Assembly: GCA_003225175.1 (NCBI GenBank)
Contig: QIBA01000037.1
Coordinates: 62,001-126,000 of the forward strand
Source: Acidobacteriota bacterium
GTDB taxonomy: Bacteria > Acidobacteriota > Terriglobia > Terriglobales > Acidobacteriaceae
Reading direction: 5' to 3'
DNA: 64,000 bases
Shown here: in pieces, positions 53,346 to 62,074 of the stretch
Layout: each line of letters begins with the position of its first letter
How positions within the stretch are numbered: the first letter of the stretch is position 1
Translations under genes and position numbers: made by a program
The notes under the pieces: model-generated
The model's database searches: none
What the model was told of the DNA's origin: nothing
What the model saw: only the letters and a program-made list of their open reading frames with translations

Positions 53346-54653
53346 ATGGCCCAGATTTCAGCTTTTCCTGCGCTCCGTTACAGCCCAGAAAAGGTGCGCC
53401 TAGGCGACGTAGTCACCCAGCCTTACGACAAAATCACTCCGCAAATGCAGGACGGCTACTACAAAGCCAGCCCTTATAACCTGGTGAGAATCATCCTGGG
53501 ACGACCTGAAGGCAACGAAACAGAGCACAAGAACCGCTATACAGATGCCGCTGAATGCCTCAAAAACTGGCGAAAAGCCGGTATTTTTTCCCAAGATCCG
53601 CCCTCAATTTACGCGTATTCGCAGCGATTTGTAGTGCCCGGAAGCTCTGAGAGCGTCGAAAGAAGGAGTTTTATCGCCGCAGGAACACTCTATGACTACT
53701 CAGAAAAGGTCGTATTTCGCCACGAACAAACGTTAGCGAAGCCCAAAAGCGATCGCTTGAACCTGCTGCGAGCCACGCATGCGCACTTTGGGCAGATCTT
53801 TATGCTCTACAGCGACCCGGCTCAGACCATCGATTCGCTATTTTTTGAGGATGGAAATCACGAGTGGCAAGAGGTTACGGACGAGTACAAAGTGCTTCAC
53901 CGGTTGCGCAGAATCAGCGATCCTGCCACTTTGAACATCGTCAAAACCGAGATGGCGGACCGGAAATTGATCATTGCGGACGGTCATCATCGCTACGAAA
54001 CGGCCTTGAATTTCCGCAAGGAAGCGGCAAACGCGTCAAATCAGTGCCTGAAAGACAACGCAAATCGCGTGATGATGGCGTTTGTGAACATGGATTCGCC
54101 GGGATTAGTGATCTTACCTACCCATCGCGTGGTCTTCGGATTGCCCAATTTTGATGTTCCAAGCTTTGTGAAAAAGGCAAAAGAGCTATACGACGTGCGC
54201 GAACTGGGTGCACTCGATGCCGCAAAAGCAGCAAGCTTGCTGGCACAATCGGGCAAGAACGCTGTCTCATTTGTTGCGGCGACCAAACAAGGAAGTTTTC
54301 TTCTCGCTGCAAGGGTAGGCAGCGAGGCGCAAATTCCGGGCGAGTTTTCTGCCCGGCAGCGCAAGCTCGACGTCGTGAACCTGCATTCGCTTCTGCTCGA
54401 AAACACACTGGGAATCTCCCATGAACAAGTGACAAATCAGCAGCACATTCGTTATTTGCGCGGCGCTGAGGAGACATTCCGCGCTGTGAAGTCCGATCCA
54501 GAGGTGAATGTCGCATTCCTTATGAGTCCAGTTTCGATCGAGCAGGTACGCGAAATCGCTTTTGCAGGCGAGGTTTTGCCGCAGAAATCGACTGACTTTT
54601 ATCCCAAACTTCTCAGCGGACTGACGATTTATTCACTCGACAACGGGTGTTGA
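53346..54653 (+). CDS. DUF1015 family protein (HTH-type SerB-linked family)
   Basis: 435 aa. Starts MAQISAFPALRYSPEKVRLG and continues VVTQPYDKITPQMQDGYY, the typical opening of DUF1015 proteins. The signature IADGHHRYETALNFRKEA is in the middle, and NQQHIRYLRGAEETFRAVKS, ATSFL-like PVSIEQVREIAFAGEVLPQK and KSTDFYPKLLSGLTIYSL at the end. The family often sits beside serine or phosphoglycerate dehydrogenase genes and is thought to bind a nucleotide or phosphoserine, but no biochemical role is settled. It has no signal peptide. Short ATG-proximal leader; 146 bp separate it from the divergent VWFA gene. Confidence 0.9.
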   Translation: MAQISAFPALRYSPEKVRLGDVVTQPYDKITPQMQDGYYKASPYNLVRIILGRPEGNETEHKNRYTDAAECLKNWRKAGIFSQDPPSIYAYSQRFVVPGSSESVERRSFIAAGTLYDYSEKVVFRHEQTLAKPKSDRLNLLRATHAHFGQIFMLYSDPAQTIDSLFFEDGNHEWQEVTDEYKVLHRLRRISDPATLNIVKTEMADRKLIIADGHHRYETALNFRKEAANASNQCLKDNANRVMMAFVNMDSPGLVILPTHRVVFGLPNFDVPSFVKKAKELYDVRELGALDAAKAASLLAQSGKNAVSFVAATKQGSFLLAARVGSEAQIPGEFSARQRKLDVVNLHSLLLENTLGISHEQVTNQQHIRYLRGAEETFRAVKSDPEVNVAFLMSPVSIEQVREIAFAGEVLPQKSTDFYPKLLSGLTIYSLDNGC

Positions 54654-54659
54654 ACTGGG

Positions 54660-54780
54660 GCAATAGGCAATCGGCAAAAGCCAGGTGATGTTCAGCCTCC
54701 AAATCTGCTCGGCCACGGCTCATGCGAGACACGTCGCGTGAGGAATTGTGGAATATTGCCTATCATTTATTGCCTATTGC
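54660..54780. repeat. Inverted pair of GCAATAGGCAAT repeats spanning the amidase start
   Basis: GCAATAGGCAAT at 54660-54671 and its exact reverse complement ATTGCCTATTGC at 54769-54780 form a 12-bp perfect inverted repeat. A further copy of attgcctat is at 54755-54763. The right arm lies inside the signal-peptide codons of the amidase gene. Confidence 0.75.
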
Positions 54781-56207
54781 TCTGCTTTCTGCTTCCTCTC
54801 TCGGCGGCGGAGCCGGAAAAGCTCTCCGTTTACGCACCGCAGGCGCGCTACAGCATTCCCATAATGACTCTCGACGGCCGGCAATATATCGGCCTACTGG
54901 AGCTGGTAGAGCCTTTGGCCGCGCCGCAATTGACGGTGGAAGGCAAGCGATGGCGGCTTCGCATGCCCGATCCCAAAACTGCAGGCAAGTTTGCTGAAGT
55001 GGAATTCGAGGAAGGCAGCACTGTGGCCAGGATTCGCGGTCACCTGACGAACCTCGCTGGCCCGGCGCGAAGCGAAAATCGACGCTTGCTGGTGCCCATG
55101 CACGGCATCGGCACGATCCTAATTCCCTTATTAGGAACCGACGTAACCTTTCACGAGGCCGCGCGACGACTGTTTCTGGGAGGAACGGCGTCAGCGATTT
55201 CTTCAGAACTCCGAAAAGGCGAACCCAGCACGCTCGCCTTGCACTTCGCCGAAACCATAAACCCGAACATACACTCCGAGGGAAACGCGCTGATTCTGTC
55301 TTTCACGCGTGATCCGGTTGTCTCATTTACGGAATATCAAAGCCTCGATGACAAGCTCTTCAGCTCCTCCGCCTACGAGGAAAAGAATGGCACGGCGACA
55401 CTGACGATCAACGGCAGCGCGCCTTTACTGGCGAAGTTCGCCGACAACGGTAGAACGATCTTGATCAGCGCAGCTCCTGCGCCTCCGGCGGCTCCGGCGG
55501 CTACAGCCTCGACTCCTCCGGCTGCGCCGCCACAGTCACAGCTGGAACCGCCGGTTCAAGTCCCAATTCAGAGTGAGCCCGCCCTCCCGGGCGCCGTGCC
55601 AGCTCCCGTGCGACGTCCGCAGATACCGGCTTTTGTGGTCGTGATCGATCCCGGACACGGCGGCACCGACACAGGAGCTCGCATCACTCCGAGTCTGCCG
55701 GAGAAGGAGATAACACTTTCCTTAGCGCGAAAGCTGCGTCAGGAGCTGCAAGCGCGGCACATTGCAGTCAGCATGCTGCGCGATTCGGACGCGGATCTCA
55801 CGCTCGACCAGCGTGTTGTAGCCGCGAACCTGGCTCACCCCGCCGCGTTCATTAGTCTGCACGCAGAGCCCGGAGATTCCCTACGCCTCTATACGGCGGC
55901 GCTTCCTGCATCCTCCGGAACGGCATCTGAGCGAAATTCATTTCTGCTATGGCAATCCGCTCAGGGCGCCTTCTCCTCTGAGAGCAGTTCTCTTGCTTCT
56001 GCCGCCGCAAGTGCAATCAACAAACGCAAGCTGAGCGTGCAGGTTCAGCCTGCGTTCCTTCAGCCTCTGCATTCGATCGCCGCACCGGCGATTGCCGTCG
56101 AGGTGCCGGTCGACGCAAAAGGAATAAAGATCCCTGAGGATCAGGTTGCCGACGCTCTCGCTGAGGCGATAGCGCAGCGCAAGCCCAACCTCGGAGGCGG
56201 ACAGTGA
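54738..56207 (+). CDS. N-acetylmuramoyl-L-alanine amidase (Amidase_3) with AMIN-like N-terminus
   Basis: 489 aa from GTG 54738. It cleaves the bond between MurNAc and the stem peptide in the periplasm. A signal peptide (MRNCGILPIIYCLLLCFLLP, then LSAAEP) is followed by about 230 residues of beta-rich sequence (IPIMTLDGRQYIGLLELVEP) that resembles a copper-amine-oxidase-like or AMIN targeting module, then a Pro/Ala linker at about 250-295. The zinc amidase starts at VVIDPGHGGTDTGARI; its other ligands are E in PEKEITLSLARKL and H in FISLHAEPG. GerMN-domain protein and murI follow with overlapping ends. The signal codons include part of a dispersed repeat. Confidence 0.88.
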   Translation: MRNCGILPIIYCLLLCFLLPLSAAEPEKLSVYAPQARYSIPIMTLDGRQYIGLLELVEPLAAPQLTVEGKRWRLRMPDPKTAGKFAEVEFEEGSTVARIRGHLTNLAGPARSENRRLLVPMHGIGTILIPLLGTDVTFHEAARRLFLGGTASAISSELRKGEPSTLALHFAETINPNIHSEGNALILSFTRDPVVSFTEYQSLDDKLFSSSAYEEKNGTATLTINGSAPLLAKFADNGRTILISAAPAPPAAPAATASTPPAAPPQSQLEPPVQVPIQSEPALPGAVPAPVRRPQIPAFVVVIDPGHGGTDTGARITPSLPEKEITLSLARKLRQELQARHIAVSMLRDSDADLTLDQRVVAANLAHPAAFISLHAEPGDSLRLYTAALPASSGTASERNSFLLWQSAQGAFSSESSSLASAAASAINKRKLSVQVQPAFLQPLHSIAAPAIAVEVPVDAKGIKIPEDQVADALAEAIAQRKPNLGGGQ

Positions 56208-56794
56208 TCCCGCGCAACGTTCAGATCACGCTGGTGCTGCTGCTGGCCGCTATCTTCGGCAGCGGAATCTACATCCTGGCGCTGCATCTTGGAACGCAAG
56301 AGGGCCTGCGACGCGGTGCAGATCAGCGTCCGATGACGGCTCCGGTGGCGGGCGCAAACGAGATCGTGAAGCTCACGATCGCATACGACGAAGATGGCGT
56401 CTTTCGGACGCGGGACGTTTCCGCAGTTGTTCCTGCAGAACCGAGCGCTCGCGCAAAGAGTGTGCTCGAGACCCTGATCGGTTATTACCTCAGTAAGCCT
56501 TCTCCACACGAATTAGCAGACGGCTCAGGGGTAAACAGCGTATTCATGGTGAATAAGAAACTCGCTGTCATCGACCTGAACCAGGCGCTTGCAGAAGGTC
56601 ATCGTTCAGGCGTGATGGTTGAAGACTTCACCCTCATGTCGCTCATCGACACCCTGGCAACCAACCTTCCCCAAGTGGAACAGGTGAAGATCCTCATCAA
56701 CGGCAAAGAGCGCGAGACACTCGCCGGCCACGCGGATATCAAAAGCACTTACAGCACGGCGGCAATACACAAGGTAGTCGCGCAACTGCAATGA
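56204..56794 (+). CDS. GerMN-domain protein
   Basis: 196 aa from GTG 56204, overlapping the amidase stop by 4 bp. A single N-terminal membrane anchor (IPRNVQITLVLLLAAIFGSG, then IYILAL) leads to a periplasmic GerMN domain, seen in FMVNKKLAVIDLNQALAEGH and LPQVEQVKILINGKERETLA. GerMN domains are found in GerM of spore formers and in lipoproteins elsewhere, and are thought to bind peptidoglycan or partner proteins. Here, with an amidase on one side and murI on the other, a role as amidase activator or scaffold in wall turnover is a reasonable inference. Confidence 0.82.
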   Translation: MIPRNVQITLVLLLAAIFGSGIYILALHLGTQEGLRRGADQRPMTAPVAGANEIVKLTIAYDEDGVFRTRDVSAVVPAEPSARAKSVLETLIGYYLSKPSPHELADGSGVNSVFMVNKKLAVIDLNQALAEGHRSGVMVEDFTLMSLIDTLATNLPQVEQVKILINGKERETLAGHADIKSTYSTAAIHKVVAQLQ

Positions 56795-57591
56795 AGATCG
56801 GTGTCTTCGACTCTGGAGTCGGCGGCCTCACGGTGTTACGCGAATTGCTCAATGCAATTCCGCAAGCGGATTACCTGTACCTGGGCGATACAGCGCGTTT
56901 GCCCTACGGCTCGAAGTCCGCAGCTACGGTCGCGCGCTACGCGGTCTCCAGCGTGCAATTTCTCGTAGAGCACGGCGCTGAGTATCTGGTCATCGCCTGT
57001 AATACCGCCAGCGCTTTGGCCATGCGTGAGATTCGCGCGGCCGTTTCGGTGGAGGTTCTAGGCGTGATCGAACCAGGAGCGCGCGCTGCTTCGCAGATCA
57101 CGCAAAGTAAGAATGTCTCCGTGATTGGCACTGCCGCGACCGTGGCCAGTCACGCTTACAAGAAGGAGCTGCAGAAGCTGAGCATTCAAGCGGTCGAAAA
57201 GGCGTGCCCTCTGCTCGTGCCGTTAGTTGAGGAAGGCTGGACCGATCATCCGGTTACGGAACAGGTGGCGAGAATCTATTTGGAAGAATTGGCCTGTGAA
57301 CAACGCCGCTCTACCGGAAACCATGCAGACGTCCTTGTACTAGGATGTACCCATTATCCACTGCTCAAGCCGCTGCTTCGCCGAGTACTGCCAAGCGATG
57401 TGCATCTGGTGGACTCAGCGCAATCTACAGCTCACGATGCAGCGAAGTCTCTCTCCAGTCGGAGCTCGAGTTCCAGCAAACCTCACGTGCGATTCTTCGC
57501 GACAGATTCTGTGGAGAAGTTCCGGCAATTGGGCAGCAGGTTTCTTGGACGATCAATCGACCATGTTGAGCTGATCACGTTGGCGGAGTGA
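56791..57591 (+). CDS. murI: Glutamate racemase
   Basis: 266 aa. It makes D-glutamate for MurD. Start MKIGVFDSGVGGLTVLRELL overlaps the previous stop by 4 bp (ATGA). Two catalytic cysteines are present: C70 in IACNTASALAMRE and C186 in LVLGCTHYPLLKPLL. The N-terminal DSG motif and DYLYLGDTARLPYGSKSA are canonical. A low-complexity SSRSSSSSKP stretch near 225-234 is a local insertion. It completes the amidase-GerMN-murI operon. Confidence 0.97.
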   Translation: MKIGVFDSGVGGLTVLRELLNAIPQADYLYLGDTARLPYGSKSAATVARYAVSSVQFLVEHGAEYLVIACNTASALAMREIRAAVSVEVLGVIEPGARAASQITQSKNVSVIGTAATVASHAYKKELQKLSIQAVEKACPLLVPLVEEGWTDHPVTEQVARIYLEELACEQRRSTGNHADVLVLGCTHYPLLKPLLRRVLPSDVHLVDSAQSTAHDAAKSLSSRSSSSSKPHVRFFATDSVEKFRQLGSRFLGRSIDHVELITLAE

Positions 57592-57596
57592 AACAA

Positions 57597-57757
57597 GCGT
57601 TCGGCGCTCGGCGTTCAGCGTTCGGCCAGCTAACGGGGTGGGCAACTGAAGGAAGCTCTTGTCCCGAAAAGTAATGCTCGGAACAACCAGGAAAATAATA
57701 CTTTTATAACAACCATAGGTCTCAAGGCCGAACGCTGAATGCCGAGTGCTGAGCGCC
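57597..57757. repeat. Long inverted repeat after murI
   Basis: The left arm, gcgttcggcgctcggcgttc then agcgttcggcc, lies at 57597-57627. The right arm ggccgaacgctgaatgccga then gtgctgagcgcc lies at 57726-57757. The core TTCAGCGTTCGGCC / GGCCGAACGCTGAA is a perfect 14-bp inverted match and the rest is near-perfect. About 100 bp lie between the arms. It could fold into a strong stem in the murI transcript and act as a terminator. Confidence 0.75.
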
Positions 57758-57765
57758 GCTCTTCT

Positions 57766-57978
57766 TCACAGCCTTTTCACTGCAACACTCTTTACGTGGC
57801 CATCATTGCCGTAAACCGGAACGGAACCGTGCTGCGCGAGGTGCCAGGTATCGAGAATGTGAACTTTGCAGAGGTGTAGTGCAAGCGCCGGGCGTCCGAG
57901 GTAACTGATCGTAATGGCGTACGACGCATCGTTAGCGCAGTTCTCAAGCGCGCTCAGTTGTTCGACCTCACACTGCAT
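57766..57978 (-). CDS. Possible small Cys-containing protein
   Basis: 70 aa ORF starting MQCEVEQLSALENCANDASY and ending GHVKSVAVKRL. C3, C14 and the later LHLCKVHI hint at a short metal-binding domain such as a zinc ribbon, with AITISYLGRPALALHLC as the hydrophobic core. The sequence is not low-complexity and lies in otherwise empty DNA, but the Shine-Dalgarno upstream is weak and I cannot assign a family. It may be real or a degraded gene. Confidence 0.4.
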   Translation of the reverse strand: MQCEVEQLSALENCANDASYAITISYLGRPALALHLCKVHILDTWHLAQHGSVPVYGNDGHVKSVAVKRL

Positions 57979-58452
57979 GCGGGGCCGCGTTTCGTGGGGG
58001 AGTGCTTCGGAGTGTACTAGGGATTAAGGCAAACAGGCGGCAATCACTAACGCCATCATACGCCACCGGACCCAATCGCCTTCGCGGAGACCAGCAAGCT
58101 ACGTTCTCCGTGCTTTAAAGCCATCGATACGAACTCTTCTCATGCTGTTCTTCGAATCAATCGTCATATTCATCGTGACAATTATCTGTAGCAGTGGATG
58201 CAAGTCATTTGTTTTTGGACTTCCTGATTCGCGTCGACACCCTCCTTTGAACCGATAAAAATCTTTGGGGCGCGTACTTTGGATTCATCAGATTCTTCGT
58301 ATGCTCTGCTAAAAGAGATATCTATGAGGTGCAGGTCTCATGGTTTCTAGTGATTATGAGATTGGGAATCTAGCGCTATCCTTCTATGTATTGCCCCCAT
58401 TTGCTTTGGCTGAATCGGATGAAACTCTTACGAATATGGTCGCCCGCCGCGG
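57979..58452. other. Intergenic region
   Basis: About 470 bp without a recognisable gene or structure. It must hold the promoter of the DUF2062 gene and, on the other strand, of the possible small ORF. Relatively AT-rich around 58181-58460. Confidence 0.45.
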
Positions 58453-58965
58453 ATGAAGAATAGCTTTTTCCATCGCAAACTGGTTTTGCCGGTTATCAAT
58501 CTCCTCCGACAGGGAATCACGCCAGAGAAGATCGCGCTGAGTCTTGCCATCGGCATTTGCCTTGGAGTGTTTCCTCTCCTAGGCAGCACCACGATTCTCT
58601 GCACCTTGGCCGCAATCCTGTTTCGTCTGAACCTGCCGGCGATACAGCTGGTGAACTACTTCGTCTATCCTCTGCAACTCGCGTTGTTGATCCCATTCAT
58701 TCGCCTCGGGGAAGCGCTTCTCGGCGCGCCACATGTGCCCTTGTCCTTGACCATTCTGTTTGAATCATTCAAGCGCAGCGCCTGGGCAGCCGCAAAGACA
58801 TATTGGATCTGCGACTGGCATGCACTCATCGCGTGGTGCCTGGTGGGCCCATTTGCGATCTGGATCCTATATCTCGTGCTTGCTCCCGTGTTGCGAAACC
58901 TCGCTGCTGTCAGCGAAGCTGTTATGAAGCAGGAGGAGTCGTCCCGGCCGGGCGCGCAAGCGTAG
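58453..58965 (+). CDS. DUF2062 membrane protein
   Basis: 170 aa. The domain opens with VINLLRQGITPEKIALSLAI and GICLGVFPLLGSTTILCTLA, both typical of DUF2062 (PF09835), then AILFRLNLPAIQLVNYFVYP, PLQLALLIPFIRLGEAL. Three to four transmembrane helices are expected. DUF2062 proteins are often linked to glycosyltransferases and envelope genes, with no fixed function. Single gene, plus strand; 120 bp before the M1 peptidase. Confidence 0.85.
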   Translation: MKNSFFHRKLVLPVINLLRQGITPEKIALSLAIGICLGVFPLLGSTTILCTLAAILFRLNLPAIQLVNYFVYPLQLALLIPFIRLGEALLGAPHVPLSLTILFESFKRSAWAAAKTYWICDWHALIAWCLVGPFAIWILYLVLAPVLRNLAAVSEAVMKQEESSRPGAQA

Positions 58966-59085
58966 GGAGCGCGGCCGAGCAGAACCAACGAAGCCTCCCC
59001 GTCCCGTCGTTCGCGTTAAGGCGAGCTGAGCCGATCGGTCCGATCGTCATCAGTTTGGAGCTTCTGAGTAGAATGTCCACGTTCT

Positions 59086-60981
59086 ATGAAATCGGCAATT
59101 TTGCTGCTGCTCCTGTTTCATACTTGTGTTGCGCAGACCACTCAACGCAATCGACCTCTGTCGAATCGGATCGTGCATTACGACATCGATGCAAACTATG
59201 ATCCGAAGTCGCACACGCTCGATGCAACTGAGATCCTGACTTATAAGAACCTCACCGGTCAGCCGTTGTCGATCTTTCCCTTTCACCTCTACTTGAACGG
59301 CTTTCAGGCGAACTCTACCTTCAGCCGGGAGGCGCACCGTGATTTCCCCGATGAGGAATGGAAATCGAGTTACCAGGGCGCGATTGACATCAGGAAGTTC
59401 GAAGTCGTTGGACAAGGGGATCTGACTTCGCGGCTGCAATTCGTTTCGCCCGATGATCGCAATCCCAACGATCGAACCGTGATGCAGGTCCAGCTTTCAC
59501 GACCTATTGCTCCGGGAGAATCGGTCGAGTTCCGCACCCAATTCCATGACAAGTTTCCCGAAGTGGTAGCTCGAACCGGCTACAAAGGGACCTTCACCAT
59601 GGGTGCGCAGTGGTTTCCCAAAATTGGCGTCTGGTGGCATGGCGCGTGGAACTGCCACCAGTTTCACGATACGACCGAGTTCTTCGCTGACTTTGGAGTG
59701 TTCGACGTAAAGCTGACGCTGCCACAGGATCAGATCGTCGGTGCTACGGGGCTACAAACCTCGAGCGCGAACAATCCGAACGGCACGAAAAAGCTGCGCT
59801 TCCATGCAGAAGATGTTCACGATTTCGCCTGGACCGCGGATGCGCGATACAAGGTATTCGAAGATACATTCACTGGGAGCGCAGGCCCGGTCCATATTCG
59901 CACGCTGATGCAGCCTGAAAATGCCAAGCAAGGTTCACGGTACAACGCGATTGCCAAGCGCACCATGGAGCTATTCGACAGATGGTATGGCCCATATCCA
60001 TACCAACAGCTCACGATCGTTGATCCAGCGACCTTCCGCGCCGGTGGCATGGAATATCCGACACTCATCACGGCAGACACCGAGTGGTTTATTCCCAAAA
60101 GCTTTCTGGTACCTGAAGTAGTAGTGGTGCACGAGTTCGGACACCAATACTGGTACGCCATGGTGGCCACAAACGAGTTCGAAGAAGCATGGCTCGATGA
60201 AGGCATCAACACCTACACCGAAAGCAAGGTCATGAATGCTTTGTACGGCGCGGATCGCAGCCTCGTAAACGGAAAGCGGATCACCTGGGGCGATGCCGAG
60301 GAACAACATTTTTCTTATGAGCGAAATCCGACGTTCGATCCAATCGCGCGCTATGCCTATCAGTTTGCCAGTGACCGTTCATACGGCCAGATCACTTATG
60401 GAAAGACCGATTGCGCTCTGCTGACGCTTGAAAGCCTGATTGGCGAGGACACGCTGCAGCGTGCGCTGCGCACGTGGTTCCAACGCTATCGCTTCACGCA
60501 TCCAAGCGGACCGGATTTTCTGAGGACCATCGAAGAGGTCTCTGGACGAGATCTGGATTGGTATTTCAAACAGGCCATCTATGGCACTGAGGTCCTGGAT
60601 TACGAAATTTCAAGCGCCGAGTCCTGGCCCGGCAAATGGTACGAAGAGAATGGTGACAGCAGCAGGGACTATCACAGCGAGGTCATGGTCCACCGCAAAG
60701 GAGAGTTCGTGTTTCCAGTCGAAGTGGAGATCAAATTCGACGACGGCTCACATCTACGCGAACACTGGGACGGCAAAGATCGCTGGACACGATTCAGCTA
60801 CGACAAGAAAGCCAAATTGGTTTCCGCAGAGATCGATCCCGAACACAAAGTCTGGCTGGATGTGGATTTCTTCAACAACAGCCGCCTTGCTCATCCCGAC
60901 GGAAGCGCGCGTCGCAAGCTGAGCAATTATTGGATGACCTTCTGGCAGGTGATGGCACAGGTACTCGGGTGGCTGGCGTGA
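59086..60981 (+). CDS. M1-family metallopeptidase (aminopeptidase N-like), exported
   Basis: 631 aa. A short signal peptide (MKSAILLLLLFHTCVAQTTQ) begins the protein. Residues about 25-200 form the N-terminal beta saddle (IVHYDIDANYDPKSHTLDAT). The gluzincin site is H349-E-F-G-H353 with the third zinc ligand E372 in EAWLDEGINTY. The exopeptidase GAMEN-equivalent reads GGMEYPTLI. The C-terminal region (DFLRTIEEVSGRDLDWYFKQ) is the family's armadillo-like end. The last codon TGA overlaps the ATG of the next gene (TGATG), so the two are co-translated. Probably a periplasmic or surface peptidase. Confidence 0.92.
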   Translation: MKSAILLLLLFHTCVAQTTQRNRPLSNRIVHYDIDANYDPKSHTLDATEILTYKNLTGQPLSIFPFHLYLNGFQANSTFSREAHRDFPDEEWKSSYQGAIDIRKFEVVGQGDLTSRLQFVSPDDRNPNDRTVMQVQLSRPIAPGESVEFRTQFHDKFPEVVARTGYKGTFTMGAQWFPKIGVWWHGAWNCHQFHDTTEFFADFGVFDVKLTLPQDQIVGATGLQTSSANNPNGTKKLRFHAEDVHDFAWTADARYKVFEDTFTGSAGPVHIRTLMQPENAKQGSRYNAIAKRTMELFDRWYGPYPYQQLTIVDPATFRAGGMEYPTLITADTEWFIPKSFLVPEVVVVHEFGHQYWYAMVATNEFEEAWLDEGINTYTESKVMNALYGADRSLVNGKRITWGDAEEQHFSYERNPTFDPIARYAYQFASDRSYGQITYGKTDCALLTLESLIGEDTLQRALRTWFQRYRFTHPSGPDFLRTIEEVSGRDLDWYFKQAIYGTEVLDYEISSAESWPGKWYEENGDSSRDYHSEVMVHRKGEFVFPVEVEIKFDDGSHLREHWDGKDRWTRFSYDKKAKLVSAEIDPEHKVWLDVDFFNNSRLAHPDGSARRKLSNYWMTFWQVMAQVLGWLA

Positions 60982-61907
60982 TGGTCAGTGGAACGCTCGT
61001 GGTTGATGGCGGACAGCGGTTGCTCAGAGCGCGACGGCACATCGTTGTTCTCTTCGTCGCGAATCTTGTACTTGGCTGGTTTGCCGCGTTTGGACTGTCG
61101 TCCCGGATTGGAGCTGTTACTGGCCCTAGTCTCATTTCGGAACAATTGCTGCGTGGCTTCGATCTTGGCACATTCCTTGAGCTCATCAACAAGCCCGAGA
61201 TAGCCCCGGCGTCGCAGGCTCCTTTAGGGCTGGTGTTCTCTGGAATCTTCGTGGTTCTTCAGCTGTTTCTTACCGGCGGAATCATCACGCAATATCTCGC
61301 GGCGGAGCCCATCGATCGCGGTCGGTTTTACGCTGCCTGCGGGGAGAACTTCTGGAAGATGGTTCGCATTGCGGTTCTCATTGCGGTGATTACGGCGCTC
61401 GTAGCCGGCGTGTTTTATGCATTCCGAGCAGCTTTGCAGGCTGCGCTGAAGGCGGAAGGAAGCAGAGCCTTCATAGTCCAAAGTGCGGTGCTGTTGATCG
61501 AAGCTCTCGCACTTCTCTGGATACGTATGTGGTTCGATGTTGCACAGGCACAGCTTGTCAGTACAGGAGCGCCGCGCGTGCGGTCGAGTGTGGCGTACGG
61601 GTTCAGGTCGATGCGAGGCGCGATCGGACTGTTCGCGTCCTATGTATTGCTTGCGGTGTTGATGTTTCTAGGAGCTGCCTTGGGTGTGTTCCTTTGGTGG
61701 ACAGCGGCTCCTGCATCGCAGGCGGTCGTAAGCTTCTTGATCCTGCAGTCGACTCTCGCCTGGCTTCTGGCACTGCGATGGTGGCAGCGTGCTCTTGCTG
61801 CAGATTGGCACCAACGCAAGCGTCAGGTCGCGATTACCATTGAGTCGCGATTACTCCAAGAACTTCCGCCAGAATCAGCGGTGCCTGAGGCTCCTCTCTC
61901 GCAATAG
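60981..61907 (+). CDS. Polytopic membrane protein of unknown function
   Basis: 308 aa from ATG 60981, overlapping the peptidase stop. About six transmembrane segments are visible: HIVVLFVANLVLGWFAAFGL, GLVFSGIFVVLQLFLTGGII, MVRIAVLIAVITALVAGVFY, AVLLIEALALLWIRMW, LFASYVLLAVLMFLGAALGV and AVVSFLILQSTLAWLLALRW. The layout and the motif RFYAACGENFWKMVRI resemble the acidobacterial 'DUF-type' membrane proteins with a conserved FYAACGxxFW, but I do not recognise a family. Tight coupling to an M1 peptidase suggests a shared role. Confidence 0.75.
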   Translation: MVSGTLVVDGGQRLLRARRHIVVLFVANLVLGWFAAFGLSSRIGAVTGPSLISEQLLRGFDLGTFLELINKPEIAPASQAPLGLVFSGIFVVLQLFLTGGIITQYLAAEPIDRGRFYAACGENFWKMVRIAVLIAVITALVAGVFYAFRAALQAALKAEGSRAFIVQSAVLLIEALALLWIRMWFDVAQAQLVSTGAPRVRSSVAYGFRSMRGAIGLFASYVLLAVLMFLGAALGVFLWWTAAPASQAVVSFLILQSTLAWLLALRWWQRALAADWHQRKRQVAITIESRLLQELPPESAVPEAPLSQ

Positions 61908-61956
61908 TGCGGCCCGTGTTTGCTAGACTCGACAGTTTGGTTCTGAGCTCTTCCTG

Positions 61957-62058
61957 GTGGAGACGCAGCATGCCGCGTCTCTACTATGCGGCTGATTAGT
62001 AGAAGAGTCGTCCAGAACCTGTAGCGCATGGAGGAGACGCAGCATGCTGTGTCTCTAC
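61957..62058. repeat. Two palindromic GGAGACGCAGCATGC repeats
   Basis: GTGGAGACGCAGCATGCCGC-GTCTCTAC (61957-61984) and GGAGACGCAGCATGCTGTGT-CTCTAC (62033-62058) differ at two positions. Each folds on itself (GAGACGCAGCATGC-GTCTC core, an almost perfect hairpin). They occupy the space between the membrane protein and the dehydrogenase gene. Confidence 0.8.
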
Positions 62059-62074
62059 TGAGGAGAACGACTCT

